Positions 1 through 7,385 of a stretch of 64,000 bases of DNA are shown one piece after another (position 1 is the first letter of the stretch; each line of letters starts with the position of its first letter). The DNA is taken from assembly GCA_965228615.1 (NCBI GenBank), contig CBDDHT010000003.1, positions 1,302,001 through 1,366,000 on the forward strand, read 5' to 3'. Under the pieces are notes generated by a model, which was given only the letters and a program-made list of their open reading frames with translations, searched no databases and was not told where the DNA came from. The position numbers and the translations under genes are program-made. The stretch comes from CBDDHT01 sp965228615 (GTDB lineage Bacteria; Pseudomonadota; Alphaproteobacteria; Rhizobiales; Methyloligellaceae).

Positions 1-19
1 GTTTGTAAAGTCTGGTCGG

Positions 20-343
20 ATGGCGGTCGCCGCGATCCTGGTTTGTTTTTCAGTTGCAGCACTTGGCCAGAGTCGGGTGCAGGCAGCACCTGCCGGCGTA
101 TTGGGCAGTGTTCATGGCAATGCGAATACGCTGCTCCATCAGGCGGACATATTCAGAGATTGCATCAAGGTTCGAACCTGTTGGCGTGCCCGGTCCGGAC
201 GACGTGTATGCGGACTGCGGGAGCGCTGTGAGATCTGCAGGTTTGTCCGCGTTTGCACCCGAGCATCTGGCTGCCAGTGGAAGGAACGCTGCCGCTGGGG
301 ACCGCGCGTCGGCCCCGTGCAGCAACCCGTTCCGCCGAGCTAA
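20..343 (+). CDS. Small Cys-rich exported protein, function unknown (5' end uncertain)
   Basis: The first ~22 residues form a hydrophobic signal-peptide-like stretch ending near RVQA. The mature part is short, strongly basic and Cys-rich: eight cysteines within about 50 residues, with many Arg and Trp, then a Pro-rich tail. It is convergent with moaE. No weighty ribosome binding site precedes the ATG, and the frame stays open to the left edge, so the true start may lie outside the window. I do not recognise a family. Disulfide-bonded periplasmic or secreted protein is an inference from composition only. Confidence 0.5.
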   Translation: MAVAAILVCFSVAALGQSRVQAAPAGVLGSVHGNANTLLHQADIFRDCIKVRTCWRARSGRRVCGLRERCEICRFVRVCTRASGCQWKERCRWGPRVGPVQQPVPPS

Positions 344-399
344 AGCCAATCCCGACCAGTTAGAGCCATCTCACCGATATGATCGGAAAGGGCTCCAGG

Positions 400-870
400 T
401 CACTCGGCAGCCTTGCTGCTGGATGTCCAACGCGCCACAGCATCATCGTCGCTATCGCGCGCTTCCACCCACGCAGCCGATCCGTCGGAGCCAGTCTCGC
501 GCTTCCAGAAGGGCGCGTTGGTTTTCAGATAATCCATCAGGAACGCTGCGGCTTCGAATGCAGCCTCCCGATGGGCGGAGACGGTAATCACCAGAACGAT
601 CTGGTCGCCTGGGACCAATTTTCCATAGCGGTGGACGATCAGGCTTGACTGAAGCGGCCATCGCGAACGCGCTTCTTCCTCGATGCGCGTAAGCTCGCTT
701 TCGGTCATACCCGGATAATGCTCAAGCACCATCTCGGACACCGATTCGCCCTTGGCCTTGTCGCGGACGGTGCCGGTAAACGTCACGATGGCTCCGACAT
801 CGGTCCGGCCACTCGTAAGCGCGGCAATTTCCGCTCCAATATCGAAATCTTCGGCCTGAACACGGATCAT
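400..870 (-). CDS. moaE: Molybdopterin synthase catalytic subunit MoaE
   Basis: Large subunit of molybdopterin synthase, which transfers sulfur from the MoaD thiocarboxylate to cyclic pyranopterin monophosphate to form the dithiolene of molybdopterin in the cytoplasm. The family core is visible: GAIVTFTGTVRD near residues 27-38, IVHRYGKLVPGD near 78-89, and DYLKTNAPFWKRE near 113-125, which holds the two conserved lysines (about K116 and K123) matching the E. coli active-site lysines. Length of 156 aa is normal. It lies 7 bp after moaD on the same strand in a uvrC-pgsA-moaD-moaE run, so co-transcription is likely. The product could serve the BisC-type and SUOX-like proteins also present in this window. 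Confidence 0.95.
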   Translation of the reverse strand: MIRVQAEDFDIGAEIAALTSGRTDVGAIVTFTGTVRDKAKGESVSEMVLEHYPGMTESELTRIEEEARSRWPLQSSLIVHRYGKLVPGDQIVLVITVSAHREAAFEAAAFLMDYLKTNAPFWKRETGSDGSAAWVEARDSDDDAVARWTSSSKAAE

Positions 871-877
871 GAGCCTG

Positions 878-1135
878 TCAGCCCCCTGTCACCGGCGGAA
901 AGAATGCGATTTCCCTGGCACCGGCTACCTTGGTGTCGTGTGCAACATGTGATTGGTCGACCGCGGCTCGAATCACGGTTTCCTGCTCAAACGCCGCTTC
1001 ATATTCCGGGCCGCGCGTGCGTAGCCAGCCAATAAGGTCTGCGATGGTATCGACGCCTGCCGGCATCTCGACGGTCTCTTCTGCGATTCCGGTCTTTTCT
1101 CTGACCCAGGCGAAGTAAAGTAGCGTTACGCTCAC
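878..1135 (-). CDS. moaD: Molybdopterin synthase sulfur carrier subunit MoaD
   Basis: Small ubiquitin-fold sulfur carrier of molybdopterin synthase. The C-terminus ends in Thr-Gly-Gly, the Gly-Gly that is adenylated and thiocarboxylated. Length of 85 aa is typical. I chose the GTG start at 1135 because an AAGGGA-type Shine-Dalgarno lies six bases before it. A TTG two codons upstream (1141) overlaps the pgsA stop but sits directly against that site. The gene is embedded between pgsA and moaE with almost no spacing, so translational coupling to pgsA is likely. Confidence 0.93.
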   Translation of the reverse strand: MSVTLLYFAWVREKTGIAEETVEMPAGVDTIADLIGWLRTRGPEYEAAFEQETVIRAAVDQSHVAHDTKVAGAREIAFFPPVTGG

Positions 1136-1137
1136 AT

Positions 1138-1728
1138 TCAATCCCTTCTGGCGATGACATGCCGCAGGCCGGCACGGAAATAGTCATACCCTGTGTAGAG
1201 CGTGACCAGTGCCGACATCCAGAGCAGGACCAGACCGACCGTCGTCGTCCATGCAAAGATCTTGTCGCCGGCAGGACCAGCCAGCAGAAAGCTGATGGCG
1301 ACCATCTGGGCACTTGTCTTGCACTTGGCAAGCCATGTGACCGGCACGCTGACCGAGACTTCCGCAAGAAACTCACGCAGGCCCGAGACGAGAATCTCAC
1401 GGCTCAGAATGATGACGGCTGCCCAGAGCGACCAATCCGTGATGGTCTGATTGGCCGTCAGCATGATCAATGCGGCGGCAACCAGGAGCTTGTCGGCAAT
1501 CGGATCGAGCATCCGCCCGAGCGAGGATTGCTGCTCCCACACCCGCGCAAGATATCCGTCAAGAAAATCGGTGATACAGGCCGCGACAAAGATCGCGAAC
1601 GCCAGCCAATGGGCGAACTCACCCGTGAGAAAGAAACAACTCACCAGTGCCGGTACGGCTAGAATCCGACCATAGGTCAGCAAATTCGGCAGATTCAGGA
1701 CCATACTATGACGCGCGGCTTGCTCCAT
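1138..1728 (-). CDS. pgsA: CDP-diacylglycerol--glycerol-3-phosphate 3-phosphatidyltransferase
   Basis: Integral membrane enzyme making phosphatidylglycerophosphate from CDP-diacylglycerol and glycerol 3-phosphate, the committed step to phosphatidylglycerol and cardiolipin. The CDP-alcohol phosphotransferase signature is complete: DFLDGYLAR, then GRMLDPIADKL about nine residues later, which gives the D-x2-DG-x2-AR-x8-G-x3-D-x3-D pattern. Several hydrophobic helices surround it. The N-terminus NLPNLLTYGRI is characteristic. The start is uncertain: ATG at 1728 or at 1704, neither with a strong ribosome binding site. A longer frame starting at a TTG would run into the repeat element at 1764-1868 and is unlikely. 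It overlaps the frame of moaD. Confidence 0.92.
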   Translation of the reverse strand: MEQAARHSMVLNLPNLLTYGRILAVPALVSCFFLTGEFAHWLAFAIFVAACITDFLDGYLARVWEQQSSLGRMLDPIADKLLVAAALIMLTANQTITDWSLWAAVIILSREILVSGLREFLAEVSVSVPVTWLAKCKTSAQMVAISFLLAGPAGDKIFAWTTTVGLVLLWMSALVTLYTGYDYFRAGLRHVIARRD

Positions 1729-1763
1729 TTGGTTACGCGAGCGCTTTCCTTGTCTCTCATTCA

Positions 1764-1868
1764 GGATCAACCTGCATTCGATCGAAATCGATTAGACACG
1801 CAAAAGTTGATCGATTCTAAGCTGCTAGAGCAACGTGCGTCTCGTCTGACGCACGTTGCTCTAGCAGC
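1764..1868 (-). repeat. Dispersed two-hairpin repeat, copy A (full)
   Basis: On the minus strand this reads as two modules. Module 1 is a perfect 21-bp inverted repeat (1821-1841 and 1848-1868) with a 6-base loop. Module 2 (about 1764-1815) is an imperfect palindrome flanked by GATCAACTTTT and GCAGGTTGATC. The same two modules in the same order occur at 19493-19602, and shortened forms at 17394-17453 and 16809-16844. It lies between the 3' end of uvrC and the start of pgsA, so it would be within or beside their transcript. A terminator/REP-like or mobile palindromic role is an inference. Confidence 0.8.
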
Positions 1869-1999
1869 GAATTCGTCCAAGAATCCATAACTTAGGGATT
1901 CGAACCGGCTCTGTCATGCCCCTGGAACGACATGTCCAGGCTCACAAAACTGTGCCATCCGAAGCCGAATCCGGCAACAAACGCTCACAATATCGCCAT

Positions 2000-3940
2000 T
2001 TATCCGTTCTGCTCATGGAAAAAGTCATAAATGGTTTGCGCCGTAGCAGCACTTATTCCTTCCACAGCCTGGAGATCGGACAATCCAGCGCGGCTGACAG
2101 CCTTGGCGGACCCGAAATGTTTGAGCAAAGCCCGCTTGCGCGAGGGACCGACGCCCGGAACCTCATCAAGCGGCGAAACACCGATTGCTTTCTTACGCCG
2201 GGCACGGTGCGATCCCACGGCAAAGCGATGCGCCTCGTCACGCAATCTCTGAACGAAATACAGAACGGGATCGCGCGGCTCGAGTAGAATCGGAGGATGG
2301 CCTTGGCGATAGAAGCGTTCCCGCCCGGCATCGCGATCCGGTCCTTTCGAAATACCGATAACATCAAGGCCGGTAATGCCGAGCTCGTCGAGCACCTCGT
2401 GCGCGGCCGACAATTGGCCGCGCCCCCCGTCAATCAAGACCAGGTCGGGCCATTGAGGCATCTCCTCAGTCCCCTGCACGCCGCCAGTCAACTCTGGATC
2501 GGTTTCCTTCAATAGGCGGGCGAAGCGGCGCGTCAAAACTTCGCGCATCATTGCGTAGTCGTCTCCGGGCGTCAGCTGCTCGGATTTCATGTTGAACTTG
2601 CGATAGTGCGATTTTTCGAGCCCTTCCGGTCCCGCGACAACCATACCACCCACGGGATTGGAGCCTTGAATATGGCTGTTGTCGTAGATCTCGATGCGCT
2701 TCGGGCGTCCCTCCAACCCGAAGGCCTCGGCAAGGCCATCGAGAAGCCGGCGTTGGGAGGCCGACTCCGCCAGACGCCTGGCAAGAGCCTCACGCGCGTT
2801 TGCCATGGCATGAGCGACCAGGTCACGCTTCGTGCCGCGCTGCGGAGCACTCACTGTGATTTTTCTGCCGGCTCGGGTTGTGAGCGCTTCACTGATGAGA
2901 TTGCGTCCGAAAACGTCGTGGGATAACAGAACGAGCCTGGGACAAGGCTTATTGTCGTAAAACTGCGTGATGAACGACTCAAGCACCTCTTCGATGGGAA
3001 TCGATTTATCAGCGCGCGGAAAGTAGGCGCGATTTCCCCAATTCTGACCGGTGCGGAAAAAGAAGACCTGGACGCAGACCTGACCGCCATCCGACGCAGC
3101 GGCAAAGACATCGGCTTCTTCTATTCCCCCAGGATTGATGTCCTGATGAGCCTGAATATGACTGAGCGCGGCCAGACGATCCCTATAGCTAGCCGCTTGC
3201 TCAAAGTCGAGCTTGTCACTCGCTTCCGTCATCTGACGATTGAGATCGTCCTTCACCAGATCGGATTTGCCGAGAAGGAACTGATGGGCATCCTCTACAA
3301 GGTCCCGATAATCCTCGATCGAGATTTCGCCTGTGCAAGGCGCGCTACAGCGCTTGATCTGATAGAGGAGGCAGGGACGGGTCCGGCTTTCATAAAAAGA
3401 ATCTTTGCAGGAGCGCAGGAGGAACGCACGCTGGAGGGTATTGATCGTTCGGTTGACGGCACCCGCAGAGGCGAACGGACCGAAATAGTCCCCCTCCCTC
3501 TTGCGTGCGCCGCGGTGCTTGACGAGCTGCGAAGCCGGATGGTCCCGCGCCAGCAGTATATAGGGAAACGACTTGTCGTCGCGGAGCAGGACATTGAACC
3601 GGGGCTTCAGACGCTTGATCAGATTGGCTTCGAGGAGAAGCGCCTCGGTCTCGGTTTCTGTGGTGATGAACTCCATGTCGGCCGTCTCGGTGATCATACG
3701 GGCAATACGGCCGCTCTGACCGCTTAGACGGGCATAGCTCTGGACCCGCTTCTTCAGATTGCGGGCCTTGCCGACATACAGCACCGCACCATCAACGGAG
3801 ATCATCCGATAGACACCGGGATTCGCTGGCAAGTTCCGCAGGATTCTTGCGATGACTTTGGGCCCGACCGCGCGCTTCGGCGCATCGGTATCATCCGTTT
3901 GATCGGATTCCTGCCCCGCTTCTATGCGGTCGCTCGACAT
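2000..3940 (-). CDS. uvrC: Excinuclease ABC subunit C
   Basis: Dual-incision nuclease of UvrABC nucleotide excision repair, cytoplasmic. Domains in order: GIY-YIG nuclease (PGVYRM near residue 41, LYVGKARNLKKRV near 54), a Cys-rich stretch (CSAPCTGEIS), UVR motif near 215-250, a central UvrC homology/RNase H-like region (ENDS-type motif IYDNSHIQG, DLVLIDGGRGQL), and a C-terminal helix-hairpin-helix pair (EVPGVGPSRKRALLKHFGS). Length of 646 aa is normal. The ATG at 3940 is the first in frame. It heads the uvrC-pgsA-moaD-moaE run, but a repeat element in the 270-bp gap before pgsA may uncouple them. Confidence 0.97.
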   Translation of the reverse strand: MSSDRIEAGQESDQTDDTDAPKRAVGPKVIARILRNLPANPGVYRMISVDGAVLYVGKARNLKKRVQSYARLSGQSGRIARMITETADMEFITTETETEALLLEANLIKRLKPRFNVLLRDDKSFPYILLARDHPASQLVKHRGARKREGDYFGPFASAGAVNRTINTLQRAFLLRSCKDSFYESRTRPCLLYQIKRCSAPCTGEISIEDYRDLVEDAHQFLLGKSDLVKDDLNRQMTEASDKLDFEQAASYRDRLAALSHIQAHQDINPGGIEEADVFAAASDGGQVCVQVFFFRTGQNWGNRAYFPRADKSIPIEEVLESFITQFYDNKPCPRLVLLSHDVFGRNLISEALTTRAGRKITVSAPQRGTKRDLVAHAMANAREALARRLAESASQRRLLDGLAEAFGLEGRPKRIEIYDNSHIQGSNPVGGMVVAGPEGLEKSHYRKFNMKSEQLTPGDDYAMMREVLTRRFARLLKETDPELTGGVQGTEEMPQWPDLVLIDGGRGQLSAAHEVLDELGITGLDVIGISKGPDRDAGRERFYRQGHPPILLEPRDPVLYFVQRLRDEAHRFAVGSHRARRKKAIGVSPLDEVPGVGPSRKRALLKHFGSAKAVSRAGLSDLQAVEGISAATAQTIYDFFHEQNG

Positions 3941-4091
3941 GAAAGCGTGTCTGCCTATTCGTCGTATGAGTGCCGAACCGAAGAGATTCTAATGCTGCGA
4001 CGGCCGAGAGTAAAACATCGTCTCTAAGAGCCAGTTTGGAAAGCCGCACAATACCGACTTTCTTTGCCGCAGCCGGCCCTCTTCGCCGGCC

Positions 4092-4127
4092 CTTGGATCA
4101 ACCTGCGATTAGTGCTGGATCAAAGTT
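4092..4127 (-). repeat. Degenerate copy E of the dispersed palindromic repeat (weak)
   Basis: The sequence holds GGATCAACCTGCG, then GATTAG, and ends near AAAGTTG. These are the edges of module 2 of the repeat family with an internal deletion. It overlaps the last codons and TAA stop of the downstream-facing antiporter gene. The match is short, so this could be coincidence. Confidence 0.35.
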
Positions 4128-5101
4128 GCATAGGCTGCGCCGCGCGGCAGGAACACCGTGTAGATATAGGCGGCATACAGAATCAGGAATGCCAAAGCCG
4201 GAATGCGCGTAATATTGCTCTTCAGCCAGACGAACGGACAGATGACCAGCACGGCACCCAACATGACCCAGAGATCCATGCGCATGAGCACCTCGGGGAC
4301 GGGTATGGGAACGACCATGGCTGTTATGCCCATGATCGCAAGTATATTGAATAGATTGCTCCCGAGCACATTACCCAAAGCCAGGCCGCAATGACCGCGA
4401 ATGGCTGCCGCCGTCGTTGTCGCCAATTCGGGCAATGACGTCCCCAAAGCAACAACGGTCAGTCCGATGGCCGCTTCCGATATGCCGTAGTTGGTCGCGA
4501 TATGAGTGGCACCGATGACAGTGAGATGAGCGCCGATTGGCAGCCCCACCAGACCCGCTCCCATATAGGCGGCGACGATCCAGGGCTTCTGCGGCAAGCC
4601 GGACGAACCTTCAATAAGCTCCATAGTCTCTTCGCCCACGATCGATGCCTCATCAGATCTTTGCGCGGCGCGACGACCGGACTCGACCAAAAACACGACC
4701 ATGAAGCCGAACAGCAAAGCGCCATGCCAAAACGACAACGGCCCCGCAAAGCAGAGGCCGATGAACAAGAGACTGGCGGCAATCACGTAGAGCGTGTTCC
4801 GACGAATGAAGGGCTGGTTGCAGTCGGTGGCGGCGATCAGCGCCGGCAATCCGAGCACGAGAAGAACATTTGCGATATTGCTGCCGACCACATTGCCAAT
4901 CGAAATGCCCGGCGAGCCTGCGAGGGCGGCACGCAGCGACACTACAAGTTCAGGGGCCGACGTTCCGAAGGCGACAATCGTCAGCCCGATGACGAGTGTG
5001 GGAATATCGAGCTTGACTGCCATTGCCACGGCACCGCGCACAAGCACGTCGCCGCAAAACAACAGCATTGTGATCCCAGTAGCGAGTGCAAGATAGTGCA
5101 T
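4109..5101 (-). CDS. Calcium/sodium antiporter, CaCA family (YrbG-like)
   Basis: Inner-membrane cation/Ca2+ exchanger of about 330 aa with roughly ten hydrophobic segments. The two inverted alpha-repeats of the CaCA family are clear: VIGLTIVAFGTSAPELVVSL in the N-terminal half and IGLTVVALGTSLPELATT in the C-terminal half, each with the ion-binding Glu in the GTS-PE motif. A GNVLGSNLFNIL segment follows the second. I chose the ATG at 5101 (MHYLALATG), which begins directly in the first helix. A GGTG-rich extension to 5137 is possible but hydrophilic and atypical. Its last codons overlap a possible degenerate repeat. The ion specificity is not proven by sequence. Confidence 0.9.
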   Translation of the reverse strand: MHYLALATGITMLLFCGDVLVRGAVAMAVKLDIPTLVIGLTIVAFGTSAPELVVSLRAALAGSPGISIGNVVGSNIANVLLVLGLPALIAATDCNQPFIRRNTLYVIAASLLFIGLCFAGPLSFWHGALLFGFMVVFLVESGRRAAQRSDEASIVGEETMELIEGSSGLPQKPWIVAAYMGAGLVGLPIGAHLTVIGATHIATNYGISEAAIGLTVVALGTSLPELATTTAAAIRGHCGLALGNVLGSNLFNILAIMGITAMVVPIPVPEVLMRMDLWVMLGAVLVICPFVWLKSNITRIPALAFLILYAAYIYTVFLPRGAAYATLIQH

Positions 5102-5747
5102 AAGGCCGCCACGGGCTCCTTGATCTTCGTCGCCCAATTGGCGTGATTGGGCTCTCTACTCGAACCCGCATATGGGTCCTATATAGGATGTCGTCGGCGA
5201 AAGGAAACCCAGTCGATCAATACGATAAGGACCTTTGCGCCCAGCGCATAGGTCCTTATCGGAATCGATACGGCCTCGAACATCTAGCCCGGAAACGTCG
5301 GTTGATGTGGCGACGCATCATTTGCGAATCAATACGACAAAGATCGAAGATCCAAGACCAACAGACATCGCCTGGCGATGGGGTAATTGCCGCCGGAACA
5401 TCCAGAACTATGCCTGTTATCCTACTCAAGTCCTTATCAGACGTGAGCTGGAACTGAGCACAGAGTTTCGTTCTTGAAAATTCCGCAACACACCCAGGAT
5501 ACCTCAATAAATTCAGCTCATTAACAACAAAATTTACCTCAATCTGAAACGCTTGCGATAAAGCCAGACGACGCGAAACACGCGGCGCGGATATCAAGAT
5601 GCCGCCCGAACAGCACTGCGAACGGGGGAGACGAATGAGATGTGATCATCTCACCGACAAAGGATTGCGGCTCTTTGCACTGAGCTACCTGTATTGGCCT
5701 GACGCTCGCCACACCCTATTGGTGCACTCGCCGCCATTGCGTGCAGC
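5102..5747. other. Intergenic region, no gene recognised
   Basis: About 650 bp between the antiporter start and the sRNA. Open frames here are short and lack a plausible start or codon bias. It contains one strong stem-loop (5224-5260) and an AT-richer stretch (about 5460-5560). The part near 5102-5200 should hold the antiporter promoter. Nothing else is seen. Confidence 0.6.
5224..5260. other. Strong near-perfect stem-loop
   Basis: Arms GATAAGGACCT (5224-5234) and AGGTCCTTATC (5250-5260) are exact inverted repeats. After one mismatch the pairing continues through GCGC/GCGC to a 3-base loop, about 16 pairs in total. No T-run follows on either strand, so it is not a standard intrinsic terminator. 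It lies about 120 bp upstream of the antiporter gene. An operator, attenuator or RNA element are all possible. Confidence 0.6.
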
Positions 5748-5825
5748 AAGAAGAACCGGGCGGGTCAGGACCCGCCCGGTTCATGGGGCTTAGTGATGGG
5801 GAGGGGAACTAAGCTCAGTGTTCCA
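5748..5825 (-). ncRNA. Probable trans-acting sRNA of the alpha-r8 / mmgR (former suhB, RF00519) type
   Basis: Read on the minus strand, a first hairpin has arms 5808-5814 and 5788-5794, with a loop carrying TCCCCTCCCC, an anti-Shine-Dalgarno-like motif. A GC-rich hairpin of 13-14 perfect pairs (5753-5782) follows, and then TTCTT, which looks like a Rho-independent terminator. This two-hairpin, CU-rich-loop architecture matches my memory of the alpha-r8/mmgR family of Rhizobiales, whose S. meliloti member limits polyhydroxybutyrate accumulation. The 5' end is a guess; no clean promoter was identified. There is no open frame of note across it. The family name rests on recall, the structure on direct reading. 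Confidence 0.6.
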
Positions 5826-5952
5826 GCCGATCGCCGTGATCCAAACGCATGCTACGCGAATCTAACCAGCTCTCGGCCAACAGGTTTGATTTGGGGTCAA
5901 TGGCGCTCGCATTCAAAACACGCTCGATAACCTTCGTGTGATGCACAGCGCC

Positions 5953-6009
5953 TCTGTTGCGCGAAGACCAGAGTCAAGCTCTCGACGCAATCATCGCAAC
6001 TTTTTTTTG
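5953..6009 (+). terminator. Possible T-run terminator of an unidentified plus-strand transcript
   Basis: GTTGCG (5956-5961) can pair with CGCAAC at 5995-6000, enclosing a small AGAG/CTCT hairpin, and is followed at once by eight T (6001-6008). The hairpin loop is large, so the fold is weaker than a textbook terminator. No gene is seen upstream on this strand; an undetected small RNA is possible. Confidence 0.3.
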
Positions 6010-6114
6010 AGGGATTCCAACGCTCTCATAGGTTGAATCGGGAGCTTATCCACAGCTGCCCAGATTTGCCCAATTTGTTCGCGTATCAAAAGACTTAGGG
6101 CACATTACTGCCCT

Positions 6115-6257
6115 GAAGCCGTCAGCGCCTGGCGGTCGGATTGCGTAGGCGGTCCTGCCGGAGGGAACCAGGCGTAGAGGACGTGACACAGTGCTGCGTA
6201 CGCGCACCTCAGTATCTGGCCCTTGGCCGCTATGTCCGAGGCCAGCGCTGCGGCTTC
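6115..6257. ncRNA. Candidate structured RNA with long-range closing stem, strand unknown
   Basis: The two ends of this 143-base stretch pair over four helices: GAAGCCG/CGGCTTC (6115-6121 with 6251-6257), CAGCG/CGCTG, CTGGC/GCCAG (6129-6133 with 6241-6245) and TCGGA/TCCGA (6136-6140 with 6235-6239), separated only by 1-2 base bulges. Inside is a small hairpin (6191-6207, GTGC/GCAC) and a larger open region. This rod-with-bubble outline recalls 6S RNA, but no 6S sequence signature or ygfA neighbour is present, so I do not name it. On the minus strand it is followed by an AGGGCA/TGCCCT hairpin and a TCTTTT tract, which favours minus-strand transcription. Confidence 0.4.
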
Positions 6258-6687
6258 CCCTAATCGCCATCGACTAGACACCAGAGGTGGTGTGGTCAGC
6301 AACGGAATTCAACGGGGATGAGCTGGATTCTTTTGCGACTGTGATGTGTTTGCCTCAGGTGCCGACAGTATCGCGTTCGATTGGGGTTTTGCGAGTCGGA
6401 ATACAAACGGGCCACTCATCCGGCCCCGGTTTTCCGGTTACACATGTCGCAAGATTCGATCTGCCATTCGGCCGCTGCGAGCCGGTTCTTGTTCTCACTT
6501 TCCTCTCCCATCGACAATAGAACAACGCATACTCCACTATTAGAAGTAAGAGTATGTGTCACTTGGCATTGTCAGCGCTGGCCACCAGCGCTATAAGCGC
6601 GGCCAGAACACTGACCTGTCGTGCGCGGCGGGCCTAAAGACATGCGAGAGTGCTGCTGCAGGCACCTCCCCCTTTCGGAGAACATCG
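6258..6687. other. Leader/intergenic region upstream of rplY, no gene recognised
   Basis: About 430 bp with only short, unconvincing frames on both strands. It must contain the rplY promoter. A GGAG ribosome binding site sits just before the rplY ATG. No riboswitch or ribosomal-protein autoregulatory fold was recognised. Confidence 0.6.
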
Positions 6688-7347
6688 ATGGTTGAATTTA
6701 CGGAGCTCAAGGCCGAGGCGCGAGAGCGTACAGGTAAAGGCGGATCGCGGGAAATCCGTCGCCAGCAGCGCGTTCCTGCGGTTGTCTATGGCGATGAAAA
6801 GTCGCCGGAAAACGTGTCGGTGGACTACACGGAACTCTGGAAGCAGGTGAAAACCGGCTCATTCCTGTCAACGGTGTTTACGCTCGATGTCGGCGGCCAG
6901 AAGACGCGCGTGATTCCTAAGGAATTGCAGGTCGACCCGGTGAAGGATTTTCCAATCCACGTCGACTTCCTGCGTCTTGGAGAAGGCGCATCGATCACGG
7001 TTGAAGTTCCGGTGACATTTACCAACGAAGAGACTTCGCCCGGCCTAAAGCGCGGCGGCGTCCTCAACGTGGTGCGTCATACAATCGAAATTCGTTGCCC
7101 CGCGGATTCAATCCCGGAAATCATGGAAGCCGATATCGGCGAACTCGATATTGGCGACTCTCTTCATAGTTCTGCGCTTTCGCTGCCGGACAATGTCGAA
7201 CTGACAATCACCGATCGCGACTTTACGATTGTGACTGTCGTCGGCCGTATGGCTGAGGAAACCGTCGACGATGAAGAGACCGAAGAAATAGAAGGTGCCG
7301 ATGAAGGCGAAGATGCTGAAGGCGAGGAAGACGGCGGCGAGGACTAA
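6688..7347 (+). CDS. rplY: 50S ribosomal protein L25/general stress protein Ctc
   Basis: 5S-rRNA-binding ribosomal protein of the long (TL5/CTC) type: an N-terminal L25 beta-barrel (TELKAEARERTGKGGSREIRR, then VPAVVYG near residues 28-34) followed by the CTC C-terminal domain (HVDFLRL, ITVEVPV, GGVLNVVRHTIEI). The last ~30 residues are almost entirely Glu, Asp and Gly. I chose the ATG at 6688 because MVEFTELKAEARE is the family N-terminus and a GGAG site precedes it; the frame is open further upstream. It is followed 38 bp later by pth, as in many alphaproteobacteria. The gene for ribose-phosphate pyrophosphokinase, often just upstream, is absent here. Confidence 0.95.
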   Translation: MVEFTELKAEARERTGKGGSREIRRQQRVPAVVYGDEKSPENVSVDYTELWKQVKTGSFLSTVFTLDVGGQKTRVIPKELQVDPVKDFPIHVDFLRLGEGASITVEVPVTFTNEETSPGLKRGGVLNVVRHTIEIRCPADSIPEIMEADIGELDIGDSLHSSALSLPDNVELTITDRDFTIVTVVGRMAEETVDDEETEEIEGADEGEDAEGEEDGGED

Positions 7348-7385
7348 GCGCTTCTCGTCGGCAGGTTCCATCGTGCCGGTTCGTC

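Noticed and set aside
1886..1902. GGATTCGAACC-like string resembling the T-arm of a minus-strand tRNA
   Set aside because: No matching acceptor, anticodon or D arm on either side.
6115..6257. Naming the structured region 6S, SRP or tmRNA
   Set aside because: Fold outline only; the conserved 6S bubble, SRP loop or tmRNA tRNA-like ends are not seen, and gene context does not match.
6105..6302. Minus-strand 65-aa frame over the structured RNA candidate
   Set aside because: No ribosome binding site or recognised domain; the RNA stem explains the constraint better.
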